A DNA stretch of 64,000 nucleotides, taken from the NCBI RefSeq assembly GCF_030450055.1, contig NZ_CP118480.1, positions 1,639,415 to 1,703,414 of the forward strand. The letters are read 5' to 3'. Under the pieces are notes generated by a model that saw only the letters and a list, made by a program, of their open reading frames with translations, did not search any database and had not been told where the DNA came from. Positions 1-8,869 of the stretch are shown piece by piece. The position numbers and the translations under genes are program-made. Source of the stretch: Gallaecimonas kandeliae. GTDB lineage: Bacteria > Pseudomonadota > Gammaproteobacteria > Enterobacterales > Gallaecimonadaceae. Within the stretch, counting starts at the first letter, position 1. Every line of letters starts with the position of its first letter.

Positions 1-2
1 CC

Positions 3-341
3 GGTGCCCTGGTGTTCCTGCCTATGGCGAGCCCCGCCCAGGTGCTGCACCTTTCGACCTGGGAAGGAGGCTGGCTGCTGTTCTGTTGTTTCAACACCCT
101 CATCGCCTACGGCGCCTTTGCCGAGGCGCTCAACCACTGGGAGGCCTCCAAGGTGTCGGCCCTGCTGGCCACCACGCCGCTCTTCACCTTCCTGTTCGTG
201 GCGATGCTGGCGCCCTTTCTGCCCTTTGGTTTCGATACCGCCCAGCTGCCCTGGCTGTCTTATTTTGGGGCGGCATTGGTGGTGGTGGGCTCGGTGATCA
301 ACGCCCTTGGTAACCGCCTCGGCTGGCGGCGCCGGCGCTAG
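3..341 (+). CDS. DMT/EamA-family transporter, C-terminal part
   Basis: The reading frame is open from the left edge and ends at TAG 339-341, giving the last 112 residues of a membrane protein. The visible part has about three hydrophobic helices, with the Tyr-Gly-Ala-Phe-Ala-Glu-Ala-Leu element and a following Ser-Ala-Leu-Leu-Ala-Thr-Thr-Pro-Leu-Phe run typical of the second EamA repeat, and an Arg-rich cytoplasmic tail. EamA proteins are drug/metabolite exporters of the inner membrane; the substrate cannot be told. The start lies outside the window. No clear terminator follows before the next gene. Confidence 0.75.
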   Translation, partial: GALVFLPMASPAQVLHLSTWEGGWLLFCCFNTLIAYGAFAEALNHWEASKVSALLATTPLFTFLFVAMLAPFLPFGFDTAQLPWLSYFGAALVVVGSVINALGNRLGWRRRR

Positions 342-527
342 GCTATCCCTTGCCTTGGCCCAGGGTGCTGTCGTCCAAAGCGAGACACCATGGCAACTTT
401 GTGCGCTCAAACCGGAGCCTTTGCTTTACATTTCCCTCTTATTTGTTAATTTAGTGTTCAACCTGCTGTAAAAGCAGGAAAAGCGAGGCAAAGATCCTTG
501 CTACAGGACAATGAGGGAATGTTGGAG

Positions 528-1193
528 ATGGATAAGGGGAGTCGAGCCGGGATCCTGGCTTTGATGCTTGCATTGTTTTCTTTTGAGACTCTGGCCCTGG
601 ATGAGGCCTTGCTGCCCCCCAGGATGAGGGTGGCCAAGGTCAGCCAGGAACAATACGCTGTGGCCTGGTGGCAGTGGCAGAAGTCCGTGCCCGGGCCGGC
701 CAGCCCCTATGCGGACGTGACAGGGCACCGCTGCGACTACAACCAGAAGGGACCTGTCTGGTTCCTGGCCAGCGCACCCAACGGCCAGAAGGTGGATCGC
801 TACTGCAACGTGCCGGCAGGCAAGTTCCTGTTCGTACCCATGCTCAGCATGTTGGCTGCCCCCAATTTCGAGAACCAGTACCCCTGCGAGACCATGCAGC
901 AGGCGGTGCAGGTCAGCTGGCCGCTGATCAAGGAACTGAGCCTGCAGGTGGATGGCCAGGACATGGGCAACCTGGCGCCTTTCAAGCAGAGTTCCAGGCA
1001 GTGCTTCGATTTGTTGGGGGCCGTGTCCCGAGACCGGCTGCCGCCCAAGATCACGCCCTCGGCCACCGAAGGCTACTGGGTGATGGTCAAACCCCTGCCG
1101 CCAGGGGAGCACAAGCTCAGTATCCGCTCCCGCTACGAAGCCGGCGACGGTGAGCAGGTGCAGAACATCGACTACACCATCAATATCTACTGA
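528..1193 (+). CDS. secreted protein of unknown function (VPAGK-type)
   Basis: The 221-residue product begins with a Sec signal peptide (Lys near the N-terminus, hydrophobic core around residues 8-22, likely cleavage after Leu-Ala before Asp-Glu). The mature part has four or more Cys and a Trp-Trp-Gln-Trp motif. It also has Gly-Pro-Val-Trp-Phe-Leu-Ala followed by a Cys-Asn-Val-Pro-Ala-Gly-Lys block, a pattern I know from uncharacterised exported proteins; no function is established. I chose ATG 528 because GAGGGA at 513-518 lies 9 nt upstream; TTG 498 and ATG 519 are in frame but worse placed. It stands alone and is followed by an intrinsic terminator. Confidence 0.7.
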   Translation: MDKGSRAGILALMLALFSFETLALDEALLPPRMRVAKVSQEQYAVAWWQWQKSVPGPASPYADVTGHRCDYNQKGPVWFLASAPNGQKVDRYCNVPAGKFLFVPMLSMLAAPNFENQYPCETMQQAVQVSWPLIKELSLQVDGQDMGNLAPFKQSSRQCFDLLGAVSRDRLPPKITPSATEGYWVMVKPLPPGEHKLSIRSRYEAGDGEQVQNIDYTINIY

Positions 1194-1198
1194 GCCTT

Positions 1199-1228
1199 AA
1201 AAAAAAGCCCCTTTGCAGGGGCTTTTTT
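1199..1228 (+). terminator. intrinsic terminator after the secreted protein gene
   Basis: An AAAAGCCCC / GGGGCTTTT stem with a short loop is followed by a run of T, directly after the stop at 1193. Confidence 0.85.
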
Positions 1229-1275
1229 GATCTCTAGTCCGCAGACCCCTATAAAGCTGGCCCCGGGGACAAACC

Positions 1276-1476
1276 TCAGTCGTTATGGATCTCTTTTACC
1301 CGGCCGACCTGGCCGTCTTCCAGCCTGACCTTGATGCCGTGGGGATGGTTGGCGGAGTTGGTGAGGATGCGCTGCACCACCCCTTCGGTCAGGGCGCCGC
1401 TGCTTTGGTCTTCTTTGAGTACCACTGCCACCTTGGCGCCGATCTTGATGTTGGCGCGAATGTTACCGCTCTTCAT
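1276..1476 (-). CDS. YwbE family protein
   Basis: This 66-residue protein matches the YwbE (DUF2196) pattern through its whole length: an N-terminal Ile-Lys-Ile-Gly-Ala-Lys-Val segment, Leu-Lys-Glu-Asp-Gln-Ser-Ser-Gly, then His-Pro-His-Gly-Ile-Lys-Val-Arg-Leu and a C-terminal Gly-Gln-Val-Gly-Arg-Val-Lys. The family is widespread, about 60-70 residues long and of unknown function. Its small beta-rich look suggests an SH3-like fold, which is inference. It is a single gene downstream of, and co-oriented with, pykA, but separated from it by a terminator. Confidence 0.85.
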   Translation of the reverse strand: MKSGNIRANIKIGAKVAVVLKEDQSSGALTEGVVQRILTNSANHPHGIKVRLEDGQVGRVKEIHND

Positions 1477-1587
1477 GCTAGTCCCTTGGGGCTGAAAATG
1501 GTGACACCATAGCAGCCCTGTCTCTGCTGGTCATGCAGGTCTTGGAGAATAAGGCACTTCCGCTGCACTATTGATCCAGGCAGGCAT

Positions 1588-1614
1588 AAAAAAGGCGCCA
1601 TCAGGCGCCTTTTT
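1588..1614 (-). terminator. intrinsic terminator of pykA
   Basis: AAAAAAGGCGCC, loop ATCA, GGCGCCTTTTT: a perfect GC stem flanked by A and T tracts, usable on both strands, 14 nt beyond the pykA stop. Confidence 0.9.
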
Positions 1615-1627
1615 GCGTTTCGGAGAC

Positions 1628-3064
1628 TCAGTCGACCTGCAAAATCTTGCAGGTGTTGGTGCCGCCTATGGTTTCCATGCGGTCGCCGTGGGTCAGCAGC
1701 ACCAGATCGCCGCTCTGCAGCAGGCCCTTGCCCTTGAGCAGGGCCAGGGCCTCGCGTTTCAGGGCCTCGTCGCGGTAGTGGCTGGAGTCGAAAGCCACCG
1801 GGAAGACACCGCGATACAGCGCCAGCCGGTTGAGGGTGTTGGCGTGGCGGGACAGGGCGAAGATCGGCAGGGCCGAGCTGATGCGGGACATCATCAGCGG
1901 GGTGGCACCGCTCTCGGTGAGGGCGATGATGGCCTTGACGCCGGCCAGGTGGTTGGCGGCGTACATGGTGGCCAGGCTGACGGTCTCTTCCACCGAGTTG
2001 AAGCTGTGGCTCATGCGGTGGGTGTCGATGAGGGCGGCCGGGTTCTTCTCTGCACCGATACAGACCCTGGCCATGGCTTCCACGGTTTCTACCGGGTATT
2101 TACCGGCGGCGGTCTCGGCAGAGAGCATCACGGCGTCGGTGCCGTCCAGCACGGCGTTGGCCACGTCCATGACCTCGGCCCGGGTCGGCATGGGGCTCTC
2201 GATCATGGTCTCCATCATCTGGGTGGCGGTGATCACCACCCGGTTCAGCTCGCGGGAGCGCTTGATGATGCGTTTCTGCTGGCCTACCAGTTCGGCGTCG
2301 CCGATCTCGACGCCCAGGTCGCCACGGGCCACCATGACGGCGTCTGAGGCCTGGATGATGTCGTCCAGGGTTTCGTCGTCGGCTACCGCTTCGGCCCGCT
2401 CCACCTTGGCGCAGATCAGCACCTTGGCGCCGGCCTGCTCGGCGAGCTCCCGGGCGTAGCGGAGATCGTCGCCACTGCGGGGGAAGGAAACGGCCAGGTA
2501 GTCGACGCCGATGGCGGCGGCGGTCTTGATGTCGGCCTTGTCCTTGTCGGTCAGGGCAGGGGCTGTGAGGCCGCCGCCCTGGCGGTTGATGCCCTTGTTG
2601 TTGGACAGGGGCCCGCCGATGATGACGCGGGTGAACACCTTGGCACCTTCGACGCCGGTTACCACCAGCTGTACCCGGCCGTCATCCAACAGCAGCACGT
2701 CGTCTTTCTCTACGTCCTGGGGCAGGGCCTTGTAGTCCAAGCCGACGGCGCCCTGGTGGCCTTCACCTGCCGGTAGCTCGGCGTCCAGCACGAAGCTGTC
2801 GCCGACGGCCAGTTGGATGGGGCCGTCCTTGAAGGTGGAGACGCGGATCTTGGGACCCTGGAGATCGCCGAGGATGGCGACATGGCGGCCGAGGCGGGCG
2901 GCGATGTCGCGGACCGCTTTGGCGCGGCCCATGTGATCTTCAGGTTTACCGTGGGAGAAGTTCAGGCGGACGACGTTGGCGCCGGCCCTGATGATGTTCT
3001 CGAGGTTGTTACCCTTGTCCGTGGCGGGCCCCAGGGTGGTGACGATTTTCGTTCTTCTGAGCAT
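1628..3064 (-). CDS. pykA: pyruvate kinase, PykA type
   Basis: Converts phosphoenolpyruvate and ADP to pyruvate and ATP in the cytoplasm, the last step of lower glycolysis and the Entner-Doudoroff route. The 478-residue length and sequence follow the E. coli type II (AMP-activated) enzyme. Visible motifs are [12 protein letters not shown] at the N-terminus, Asn-Phe-Ser-His-Gly near residue 35, and Lys-Val-Glu-Arg-Ala-Glu-Ala near 220. [10 protein letters not shown] and Ala-Thr-Gln-Met-Met-Glu-Ser/Thr-Met follow. It lies downstream of hexR on the same strand, with a HexR box at 3121-3135, 56 bp upstream of the start, so it is very probably HexR-controlled. Confidence 0.97.
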   Translation of the reverse strand: MLRRTKIVTTLGPATDKGNNLENIIRAGANVVRLNFSHGKPEDHMGRAKAVRDIAARLGRHVAILGDLQGPKIRVSTFKDGPIQLAVGDSFVLDAELPAGEGHQGAVGLDYKALPQDVEKDDVLLLDDGRVQLVVTGVEGAKVFTRVIIGGPLSNNKGINRQGGGLTAPALTDKDKADIKTAAAIGVDYLAVSFPRSGDDLRYARELAEQAGAKVLICAKVERAEAVADDETLDDIIQASDAVMVARGDLGVEIGDAELVGQQKRIIKRSRELNRVVITATQMMETMIESPMPTRAEVMDVANAVLDGTDAVMLSAETAAGKYPVETVEAMARVCIGAEKNPAALIDTHRMSHSFNSVEETVSLATMYAANHLAGVKAIIALTESGATPLMMSRISSALPIFALSRHANTLNRLALYRGVFPVAFDSSHYRDEALKREALALLKGKGLLQSGDLVLLTHGDRMETIGGTNTCKILQVD

Positions 3065-3120
3065 GACTGTTTACCAACAATGGCGACGGAGCCACTATAG
3101 CATAAGCCTTGTCCAGATGA

Positions 3121-3135
3121 TGTAATTTTACTACA
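3121..3135. promoter_or_regulatory. HexR operator upstream of pykA
   Basis: TGTAATTTTACTACA is an imperfect palindrome that fits the known HexR consensus TGTARTWWAWTYACA with one or two mismatches. It lies between the hexR stop and the pykA start, in the position expected for a pykA promoter on the minus strand. Confidence 0.8.
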
Positions 3136-3142
3136 AATCCGA

Positions 3143-4000
3143 TCAGCGCTTTTCGTCGTCTTTTTCCAACCTGGAATCCCGCAGCACGTCCTTCACCCGG
3201 CGCAGATTTTCTCTGAATCGGGGGCCGCGGCGCAGCACGAAACCGGTGGCGAGAATGTCGATGACGGTCAGGGAGGCCAGGCGGGAGGCCATGGGCATGT
3301 AGACGTCGGTGTCTTCCGGGACGTCCATGCCGATGGCGATGCTGGCTTCCTTGGCGAGCGGCGAATCCTTGGAGGTGATGGCGATGACGGTGGCATCGTT
3401 CTCGCGGGCCAGGCGGGCCAGTTCCACCAGGCTCTTGGTGCGGCCGGTGTGGGACAGCAGCACCACCACGTCGTCGGCGGCGGAATTCATGCAGCTCATG
3501 CGCTGCATCAGCACGTCGTCGGAATAGATGACGGGCACGTTGAAGCGCAGGAACTTGTTGAGGGCGTCATGGGCCACGGCGGCACTGGCGCCAAGGCCGA
3601 AAAAGGAGATCTTCTTGGCCTGGGTCAGCAGATCTACGGCGCGGTTGATGACGGCCGTGTCCAGGCTGCGCCTCGCCGTGTCCAGGCAGGCCATGGCCGA
3701 TTCGAAGATCTTGGCGGTATAGGCGTCGGGGCCGTCGTCTTCCTCTACATGGCGGTTCACATAAGGGGTGCCGTTGGCCAGGCTCTGGGCCAGGTGCAGC
3801 TTGAAGTCGGGGAAACCCTTGGTGTCCAGGCGGCGGCAAAAGCGGTTGACGGTGGGCTCTGAGACATCGGCGGCCTTGGCCAGTGAAGCTATGGAAGAGT
3901 GGATGGCCGACTGGGGGTTGGCGAGGATCACCTCCGCCACCTTGCGTTCGGACTTCGACAGGCTGCCCAGGCTCTTGGCGATTTTATCCAGGGTGTTCAT
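3143..4000 (-). CDS. hexR: HexR, RpiR-family regulator of central carbon metabolism
   Basis: DNA-binding regulator with an N-terminal RpiR helix-turn-helix (about residues 1-77, including Val-Ser-Glu-Pro-Thr-Val-Asn-Arg-Phe-Cys-Arg) and a C-terminal SIS sugar-phosphate domain (about 125-265, with Phe-Phe-Gly-Leu-Gly-Ala-Ser and Leu-Leu-Ser-His-Thr-Gly-Arg-Thr). Known HexR proteins release DNA on binding KDPG, the edd product. The start is ATG 4000 (AAGGA about 10 nt upstream; the protein then aligns with E. coli HexR from Met-Asn). The longer frame to 4048 is not needed. It is divergent from zwf and upstream of pykA, both of which carry its box. Length is 285 residues, normal for the family. 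Confidence 0.97.
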   Translation of the reverse strand: MNTLDKIAKSLGSLSKSERKVAEVILANPQSAIHSSIASLAKAADVSEPTVNRFCRRLDTKGFPDFKLHLAQSLANGTPYVNRHVEEDDGPDAYTAKIFESAMACLDTARRSLDTAVINRAVDLLTQAKKISFFGLGASAAVAHDALNKFLRFNVPVIYSDDVLMQRMSCMNSAADDVVVLLSHTGRTKSLVELARLARENDATVIAITSKDSPLAKEASIAIGMDVPEDTDVYMPMASRLASLTVIDILATGFVLRRGPRFRENLRRVKDVLRDSRLEKDDEKR

Positions 4001-4128
4001 GGCTACAATTTCCTTATGGTCTGAGGCAGGCCGCCGGGAAGATCCCACTGATGCTTACCGTTTTCGCCATTATTATGAAAAAAAACCTCTTATGAAAGTT
4101 TGCAAGGCGAAATTCTGTGCCCAGGAGA

Positions 4129-4159
4129 TAGACAGCGGTGGGGTTTTCCCGCATATAAT
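4129..4159 (+). promoter_or_regulatory. sigma70-type promoter of zwf operon
   Basis: TATAAT at 4154-4159 is a perfect -10; TAGACA at 4129-4134 is a reasonable -35 with a long 19-bp spacer. The -10 shares its last T with the HexR box that starts at 4159, so bound HexR would block polymerase. The -35 assignment is inference. Confidence 0.6.
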
Positions 4160-4173
4160 GTAGTTAAATTACA
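4159..4173. promoter_or_regulatory. HexR operator upstream of zwf
   Basis: TGTAGTTAAATTACA fits the HexR consensus at all 15 positions. It overlaps the promoter and sits 29 bp upstream of the zwf start. It also lies in the shared region with hexR, so it may serve autoregulation. Confidence 0.9.
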
Positions 4174-4202
4174 ACGTAACTGATCAGCGGAAGGATGCAC
4201 GC

Positions 4203-5651
4203 ATGAAACGGGAGCAAGCCATAGGCCCTTGCGATCTGGTGCTCTTTGGGGTGAAGGGGGATCTTGCCAGGCGCAAGCTGCTGCCGGCCCTCTATCAACT
4301 GGACAAGGCGGGGCTGCTGCACGACGACAGCCGTATCGTCGGCGTCGCCAGGGGGGAGGCCGATCCCATCGAAAAGACCCTGGAAACCTTCCTCAAGGAG
4401 CCGGTGGACGAGACAGTACTGGCCCGCTTCAAGGCCCGTCTCGGCCACGTGGACCTGGACTTTGCCGATCTGGATGCCTATGGGGCCATCCACGAGGCGG
4501 TCAACCACGACACCCCGGAAGTCTATTACTTCGCTACCCCGCCCTCCCTTTACGGCAGCATCTGCCAGGGCCTGTCCGCCGCCGACCTCATCCGTGACAA
4601 CAGCCGCGTGATCATGGAAAAGCCCATAGGCCACGATCTCGCCTCCAGCCGCGTCATCAACGACGAGGTGGACGCCCACTTTGCCGAGCGCCAGATCTAC
4701 CGCATCGACCATTACCTGGGTAAGGAAACGGTACAGAACCTGCTGGCCCTGCGCTTTGCCAACGCCCTCTTCGCCAAGAACTGGGACTACAGCTGCATCG
4801 ACCATGTGCAGATCACCGTCGCCGAAGAGGTTGGCATCGAAGGGCGCTGGAGCTACTTCGACAAGGCCGGCCAGATGCGCGACATGGTGCAGAACCACCT
4901 GTTGCAGGTGCTGACCCTCATTGCCATGGAGCCGCCGGTCAGCCTGGACGCCGACGCCATCCGCGACGAAAAGCTCAAGGTATTGAAGGCCCTGAGGCCC
5001 ATCACCAATGCCAACGTCAACGACGTGACGGTACGCGGCCAATACACGGCCGGCTTCCTGCGCGGCCACGCCGTGCCCGGCTACGCCGAGGAAGAGGGCG
5101 CCAACACCAACTCCCACACCGAGACCTTCGTGGCGCTGCGGGTGGATATCGACAACTGGCGCTGGGCCGGCGTGCCTTTCTACCTGCGCACCGGCAAGCG
5201 GATGCCCGCCAAGTGCACCGAAGTGGTGGTGAGCTTCAAGGCGCTGCCCCACAACATCTTCGCCAAGTCCCAGAAGCAATTGGCCGCCAACAAGCTGATC
5301 ATCCGCCTCCAGCCCGAGGAAGGGGTGGAGCTGCAGATGCAGAGCAAGGTGCCGGGCCTGGGCTCCCAAATGCGCCTGCAGAACACCAAGCTGGACCTGT
5401 CCTTCTTCGAGGCCTTCCGGGACGAGCGCATCGCCGACGCCTACGAGCGTCTGCTGCTGGAAGCCATGGTCGGCAACCAGGCGCTCTTCGTGCGCCGCGA
5501 CGAGGTGGAAGCGGCCTGGACCTGGGTGGATTCCATCATGGACGCCTGGCAGCAAAGCGGCGACGCGCCCAAGAGCTACCAGGCCGGCAGCTGGGGCCCT
5601 GTGGCCTCCATCGCCCTCATCACCCGTGACGGCCGCAGCTGGGAGGAATAA
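4203..5651 (+). CDS. zwf: glucose-6-phosphate 1-dehydrogenase
   Basis: Oxidises glucose 6-phosphate to 6-phosphogluconolactone with NAD(P)+, feeding the Entner-Doudoroff and pentose phosphate routes and making NADPH. The 482-residue length is typical. The Rossmann motif near residues 15-22 reads Phe-Gly-Val-Lys-Gly-Asp-Leu-Ala, and the substrate/active-site signature Arg-Ile-Asp-His-Tyr-Leu-Gly-Lys-Glu is near residues 167-175. First gene of zwf-pgl-edd-eda; a consensus HexR box overlaps its promoter. The pgl start codon follows the zwf stop with no gap. Confidence 0.98.
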   Translation: MKREQAIGPCDLVLFGVKGDLARRKLLPALYQLDKAGLLHDDSRIVGVARGEADPIEKTLETFLKEPVDETVLARFKARLGHVDLDFADLDAYGAIHEAVNHDTPEVYYFATPPSLYGSICQGLSAADLIRDNSRVIMEKPIGHDLASSRVINDEVDAHFAERQIYRIDHYLGKETVQNLLALRFANALFAKNWDYSCIDHVQITVAEEVGIEGRWSYFDKAGQMRDMVQNHLLQVLTLIAMEPPVSLDADAIRDEKLKVLKALRPITNANVNDVTVRGQYTAGFLRGHAVPGYAEEEGANTNSHTETFVALRVDIDNWRWAGVPFYLRTGKRMPAKCTEVVVSFKALPHNIFAKSQKQLAANKLIIRLQPEEGVELQMQSKVPGLGSQMRLQNTKLDLSFFEAFRDERIADAYERLLLEAMVGNQALFVRRDEVEAAWTWVDSIMDAWQQSGDAPKSYQAGSWGPVASIALITRDGRSWEE

Positions 5652-6356
5652 ATGAAGATCACCGTTGAGAAACGCTTCAACGACAGAGACGCCCTGGCAG
5701 AAAGCCTGGCCGCCAAGGTCGCAGGCCAGTTGCAGGAAGCCATAGACGCGCGCGGCAAGGCCTCGCTGGTGGTGTCCGGCGGCCGTACCCCGCTGAAATT
5801 CTTCCACGCCCTGTCCCGCCAGCCCATCACCTGGAGCAAGGTGCTGGTGACCTTGGCGGACGAGCGCTGGGTCGATATCGACGACCCGGCCTCCAACGAA
5901 GCCCTGGTGCGGGAAAACCTGCTGCAGGGCAGGGCGGCCAGCGCCCGTTTCGTGGGCCTCAAGACGCCTCACGCCACCCCGGAAGAGGGGCTTGGCCTCG
6001 CCAGCGACTGGCTGGGCGCCTTGCCCCAGCCACTGGATGTGGTGATCCTCGGCATGGGCAACGACGGCCACACCGCCTCCTTGTTCCCCGACTGTCCCAA
6101 CCTCAGGCAGGGGCTGGACACCCAGGACAGGCTGATCGCCGCCCACCCGGCCAGCCAACCCCTGGCCCGCATTTCCATGAGCCTGGCGGCGCTGCTGAGC
6201 AGCCGCCAGATCCATCTGCACCTGGAGGGCGCCGACAAGCAGGCCACCCTGAACCAGGCCCTGGCCAGCAATGACGTGGCGGCCATGCCGATCCGCGCCA
6301 TCCTCGGCCAGAAGCAGACCCCGGTAGACCTCTACCTGTACCTGGAGGAAGCATGA
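5652..6356 (+). CDS. pgl: 6-phosphogluconolactonase
   Basis: Hydrolyses 6-phosphogluconolactone to 6-phosphogluconate. The 234-residue protein belongs to the SIS-like DevB/Pgl family: Val-Ser-Gly-Gly-Arg-Thr-Pro near residue 42, Ala-Asp-Glu-Arg-Trp-Val near 73, and Gly-Met-Gly-Asn-Asp-Gly-His-Thr-Ala-Ser-Leu-Phe-Pro near 135, which holds the catalytic His. It starts immediately after zwf, with a GGAGG site inside the end of zwf, and its TGA overlaps the edd ATG (ATGA). Confidence 0.97.
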   Translation: MKITVEKRFNDRDALAESLAAKVAGQLQEAIDARGKASLVVSGGRTPLKFFHALSRQPITWSKVLVTLADERWVDIDDPASNEALVRENLLQGRAASARFVGLKTPHATPEEGLGLASDWLGALPQPLDVVILGMGNDGHTASLFPDCPNLRQGLDTQDRLIAAHPASQPLARISMSLAALLSSRQIHLHLEGADKQATLNQALASNDVAAMPIRAILGQKQTPVDLYLYLEEA

Positions 6357-8182
6357 ACAAGGTTGTGGCCGAGGTAACGGCCCGTATCGAAGCGCGCAGC
6401 CAAGGCACCCGCGCCCGCTATCTCGAACAGGTGGAAAGCCAGCGCGCCCAAGGCGTGCACCGCGCCAGCCTGTCCTGTGGCAACCTGGCCCACGGCTTTG
6501 CCGCTTGCGGCATGGCGGACAAGGACAGCCTGCGTTCCTTCACCAAGGCCAACGTGGCAATCGTTTCCGCCTACAACGACATGCTCTCGGCCCACCAGCC
6601 CTACGAGGGCTACCCGGCCCTGATCAAGGAAGCGCTGCACCAGGTGGGCTCGGTCGGCCAGTTCGCCGGCGGCGTACCGGCCATGTGCGACGGCGTCACC
6701 CAGGGCCAGCCCGGCATGGAGCTGTCCTTGCTGTCCCGCGACATCATCGCCATGAGCACAGCCGTGGCCCTGTCACACAACATGTTCGACGGCGCCCTGA
6801 TGCTGGGGGTCTGCGACAAGATAGTCCCCGGCCTGCTCATCGCCGCCGCCAGCTTCGGCCATCTGCCCACCGTCTTCGTGCCTGCCGGCCCCATGCCGTC
6901 CGGCATGCCCAACAAGGAAAAGGCCCGCATCCGCGAGCTCTATGCCCAGGGCAAGGCCGATCGTAACGAGCTGCTGCGCGCCGAGAGCGAGTCCTACCAC
7001 AGCCCCGGCACCTGCACCTTCTACGGCACCGCCAACTCCAACCAGCTGATGGTGGAAGTGATGGGCCTGCACCTGCCGGGCAGCTCCTTCGTCAACCCCA
7101 ACACGGCCCTGCGCGACGCCCTCACCGAGGCCGCCGCCAAGCAGGTGACGCGCCTCACCGAGCAGGGCGGCAACTACACCCCCTTTGCTGAGATCCTGAC
7201 CGCCAAGTCCCTGGTCAACGCCATGGTGGCACTGCTGGCCACCGGCGGCTCCACCAACCACACCATGCACCTGGTGGCCATAGGCCGGGCAGCCGGCATC
7301 GAGATCAACTGGGACGACTTCGACGCCCTGTCCAAGGTGGTGCCGCTGCTGACCCGCATCTACCCCAACGGCCAGGCCGACATCAACCACTTCCAGGCCG
7401 CCGGCGGCATGGCCTACCTCTTCAAGGGCCTGCGCAAGCTGGGCCTTTTGAACGAAGAGGTCAAGACCATAGTGGGCGAGGGCCTGGACCAGTACGAACT
7501 GGAGCCTTGGCTCAATGAAGGCAAGCTGGAATGGCGCCAGGGCACCGACAAGAGCCTGGACACCGCCGTGCTGGCCGAGCCCGAGGCGCCATTCAGCCCC
7601 GAGGGTGGCCTGAGGGTCATGCACGGCAACCTCGGCCGCGGCGTCATCAAGGTGTCCGCCGTACCGGCCGCCAACACCCATATCGAAGCGCCGGCCGTGG
7701 TCTTTTCCGACCAGAACCAGCTGGACGCCGCCTTCAAATCGGGTGCGCTGGATAGAGACTGCATAGTGGTAGTGCGTTTCCAGGGGCCCAAGGCCAACGG
7801 CATGCCGGAGCTGCACAAGCTGACGCCGCCGCTCGGCGTCTTGCAGGAAAAAGGCTACAAGGTGGCCTTGGTCACCGACGGGCGCATGTCCGGTGCCTCT
7901 GGCAAGGTGCCGGCCGCCATCCACATCACCCCCGAGGCCCTGGACAACCCTGTGCTGACCAAGGTGCAGGACGGCGACATGATCCGCCTCGACGCCCACA
8001 CCGGCGAGCTGACCTTGCTGGTAGACGAGGCGACCCTGGCCCAGCGCCAGCCTGCCAAGGCCGATCTCGCCCCCAACAGCATCGGCATGGGTCGCGGCCT
8101 CTTCATGAACTTAAGGCCGCAGCTGTGCGGCGCCGAGCAGGGCGCCACCCTGTTCCGATTCCCCTTTGAGGACAACCAATGA
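6353..8182 (+). CDS. edd: phosphogluconate dehydratase
   Basis: Dehydrates 6-phosphogluconate to 2-keto-3-deoxy-6-phosphogluconate (KDPG), the signature first step of the Entner-Doudoroff pathway. The 609 residues match the IlvD/Edd family with an Fe-S cluster: Ser-Cys-Gly-Asn-Leu-Ala-His early, Met-Cys-Asp-Gly-Val-Thr-Gln-Gly near 110-120, Pro-Gly-Thr-Cys-Thr-Phe-Tyr-Gly-Thr near 215-225, and the C-terminal Asp-Gly-Arg-Met-Ser-Gly-Ala-Ser-Gly. It overlaps pgl and eda by 4 nt each, so translation is probably coupled. Its product is the HexR effector, which makes the operon self-inducing. Confidence 0.98.
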   Translation: MNKVVAEVTARIEARSQGTRARYLEQVESQRAQGVHRASLSCGNLAHGFAACGMADKDSLRSFTKANVAIVSAYNDMLSAHQPYEGYPALIKEALHQVGSVGQFAGGVPAMCDGVTQGQPGMELSLLSRDIIAMSTAVALSHNMFDGALMLGVCDKIVPGLLIAAASFGHLPTVFVPAGPMPSGMPNKEKARIRELYAQGKADRNELLRAESESYHSPGTCTFYGTANSNQLMVEVMGLHLPGSSFVNPNTALRDALTEAAAKQVTRLTEQGGNYTPFAEILTAKSLVNAMVALLATGGSTNHTMHLVAIGRAAGIEINWDDFDALSKVVPLLTRIYPNGQADINHFQAAGGMAYLFKGLRKLGLLNEEVKTIVGEGLDQYELEPWLNEGKLEWRQGTDKSLDTAVLAEPEAPFSPEGGLRVMHGNLGRGVIKVSAVPAANTHIEAPAVVFSDQNQLDAAFKSGALDRDCIVVVRFQGPKANGMPELHKLTPPLGVLQEKGYKVALVTDGRMSGASGKVPAAIHITPEALDNPVLTKVQDGDMIRLDAHTGELTLLVDEATLAQRQPAKADLAPNSIGMGRGLFMNLRPQLCGAEQGATLFRFPFEDNQ

Positions 8183-8814
8183 CCTGGAAGCTTGCCCCCC
8201 AAGAGGTGATGACCGCCAGCCCGGTAATGCCGGTGCTGGTCATCGAGAAACTGGAGCACGCCGTGCCCCTGGCCCGTGCCCTGATGGCCGGCGGCATCAA
8301 GGTGCTGGAAGTCACACTGCGCACCGACTGCGCCCTGGACGCCATCAGCGCCATCGCCCGTGAGCTGCCCGACGCCCTGGTGGGCGCCGGCACTGTGCTG
8401 AACGGCGATGACTACCAGGCGGCCGTGGCCGCCGGTGCCCGCTTCGTGATCAGCCCCGGCATGACCCCCTCCCTGGTCCAGGCCGCCAAGGCCGGCCCGG
8501 CGCCGCTCATTCCCGGCGTCAGCACCCTGTCCGAGGTGATGGAAGGCATGGATCTGGGCCTGTCCTACTTCAAGTTCTTCCCGGCCGAGGCCAGCGGCGG
8601 CGCCCCGGCGCTCAAGGCCATGGGCGGCCCCATCCCCCAGGTGCGCTTCTGTCCCACAGGCGGCATCAGCCTCAAGAGCGCTCCCGACTACCTGGCCCTG
8701 CCCAACGTGCTCTGCGTCGGCGGCAGCTGGCTGGCCCCCAAGGAACTGGTGGAAAGCGGCGACTGGGCCGGTATCACTGCCCTGGCCAAGGAAGCCGTGG
8801 CTCTCAAGGCCTAA
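8179..8814 (+). CDS. eda: KDPG/KHG aldolase
   Basis: Cleaves KDPG to pyruvate and glyceraldehyde 3-phosphate, the second Entner-Doudoroff step. The 211-residue protein shows the class I aldolase features: Leu-Glu-Val-Thr-Leu-Arg-Thr near residues 44-50 (catalytic Glu), Gly-Ala-Gly-Thr-Val-Leu near 72-77, and Tyr-Phe-Lys-Phe-Phe-Pro-Ala-Glu near 128-136 with the Schiff-base Lys. Last gene of the operon, closed by a strong bidirectional terminator. Confidence 0.97.
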   Translation: MTWKLAPQEVMTASPVMPVLVIEKLEHAVPLARALMAGGIKVLEVTLRTDCALDAISAIARELPDALVGAGTVLNGDDYQAAVAAGARFVISPGMTPSLVQAAKAGPAPLIPGVSTLSEVMEGMDLGLSYFKFFPAEASGGAPALKAMGGPIPQVRFCPTGGISLKSAPDYLALPNVLCVGGSWLAPKELVESGDWAGITALAKEAVALKA

Positions 8815-8827
8815 GCCTCTGGCCACG

Positions 8828-8857
8828 AAAAAGCCCGCCGACTTGGCGGGCTTTTTT
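8828..8857. terminator. bidirectional terminator between eda and the YqhD-type gene
   Basis: AAAAAGCCCGCC / GGCGGGCTTTTTT stem with a 5-nt loop between two converging genes. Confidence 0.92.
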
Positions 8858-8869
8858 GTGGCTGGTACC

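Noticed and set aside
4164-6221. 685-codon minus-strand frame opposite zwf-pgl
   Set aside because: Gly/Val/His/Gln-rich translation typical of antisense reading of GC-rich genes; zwf and pgl are unambiguous.
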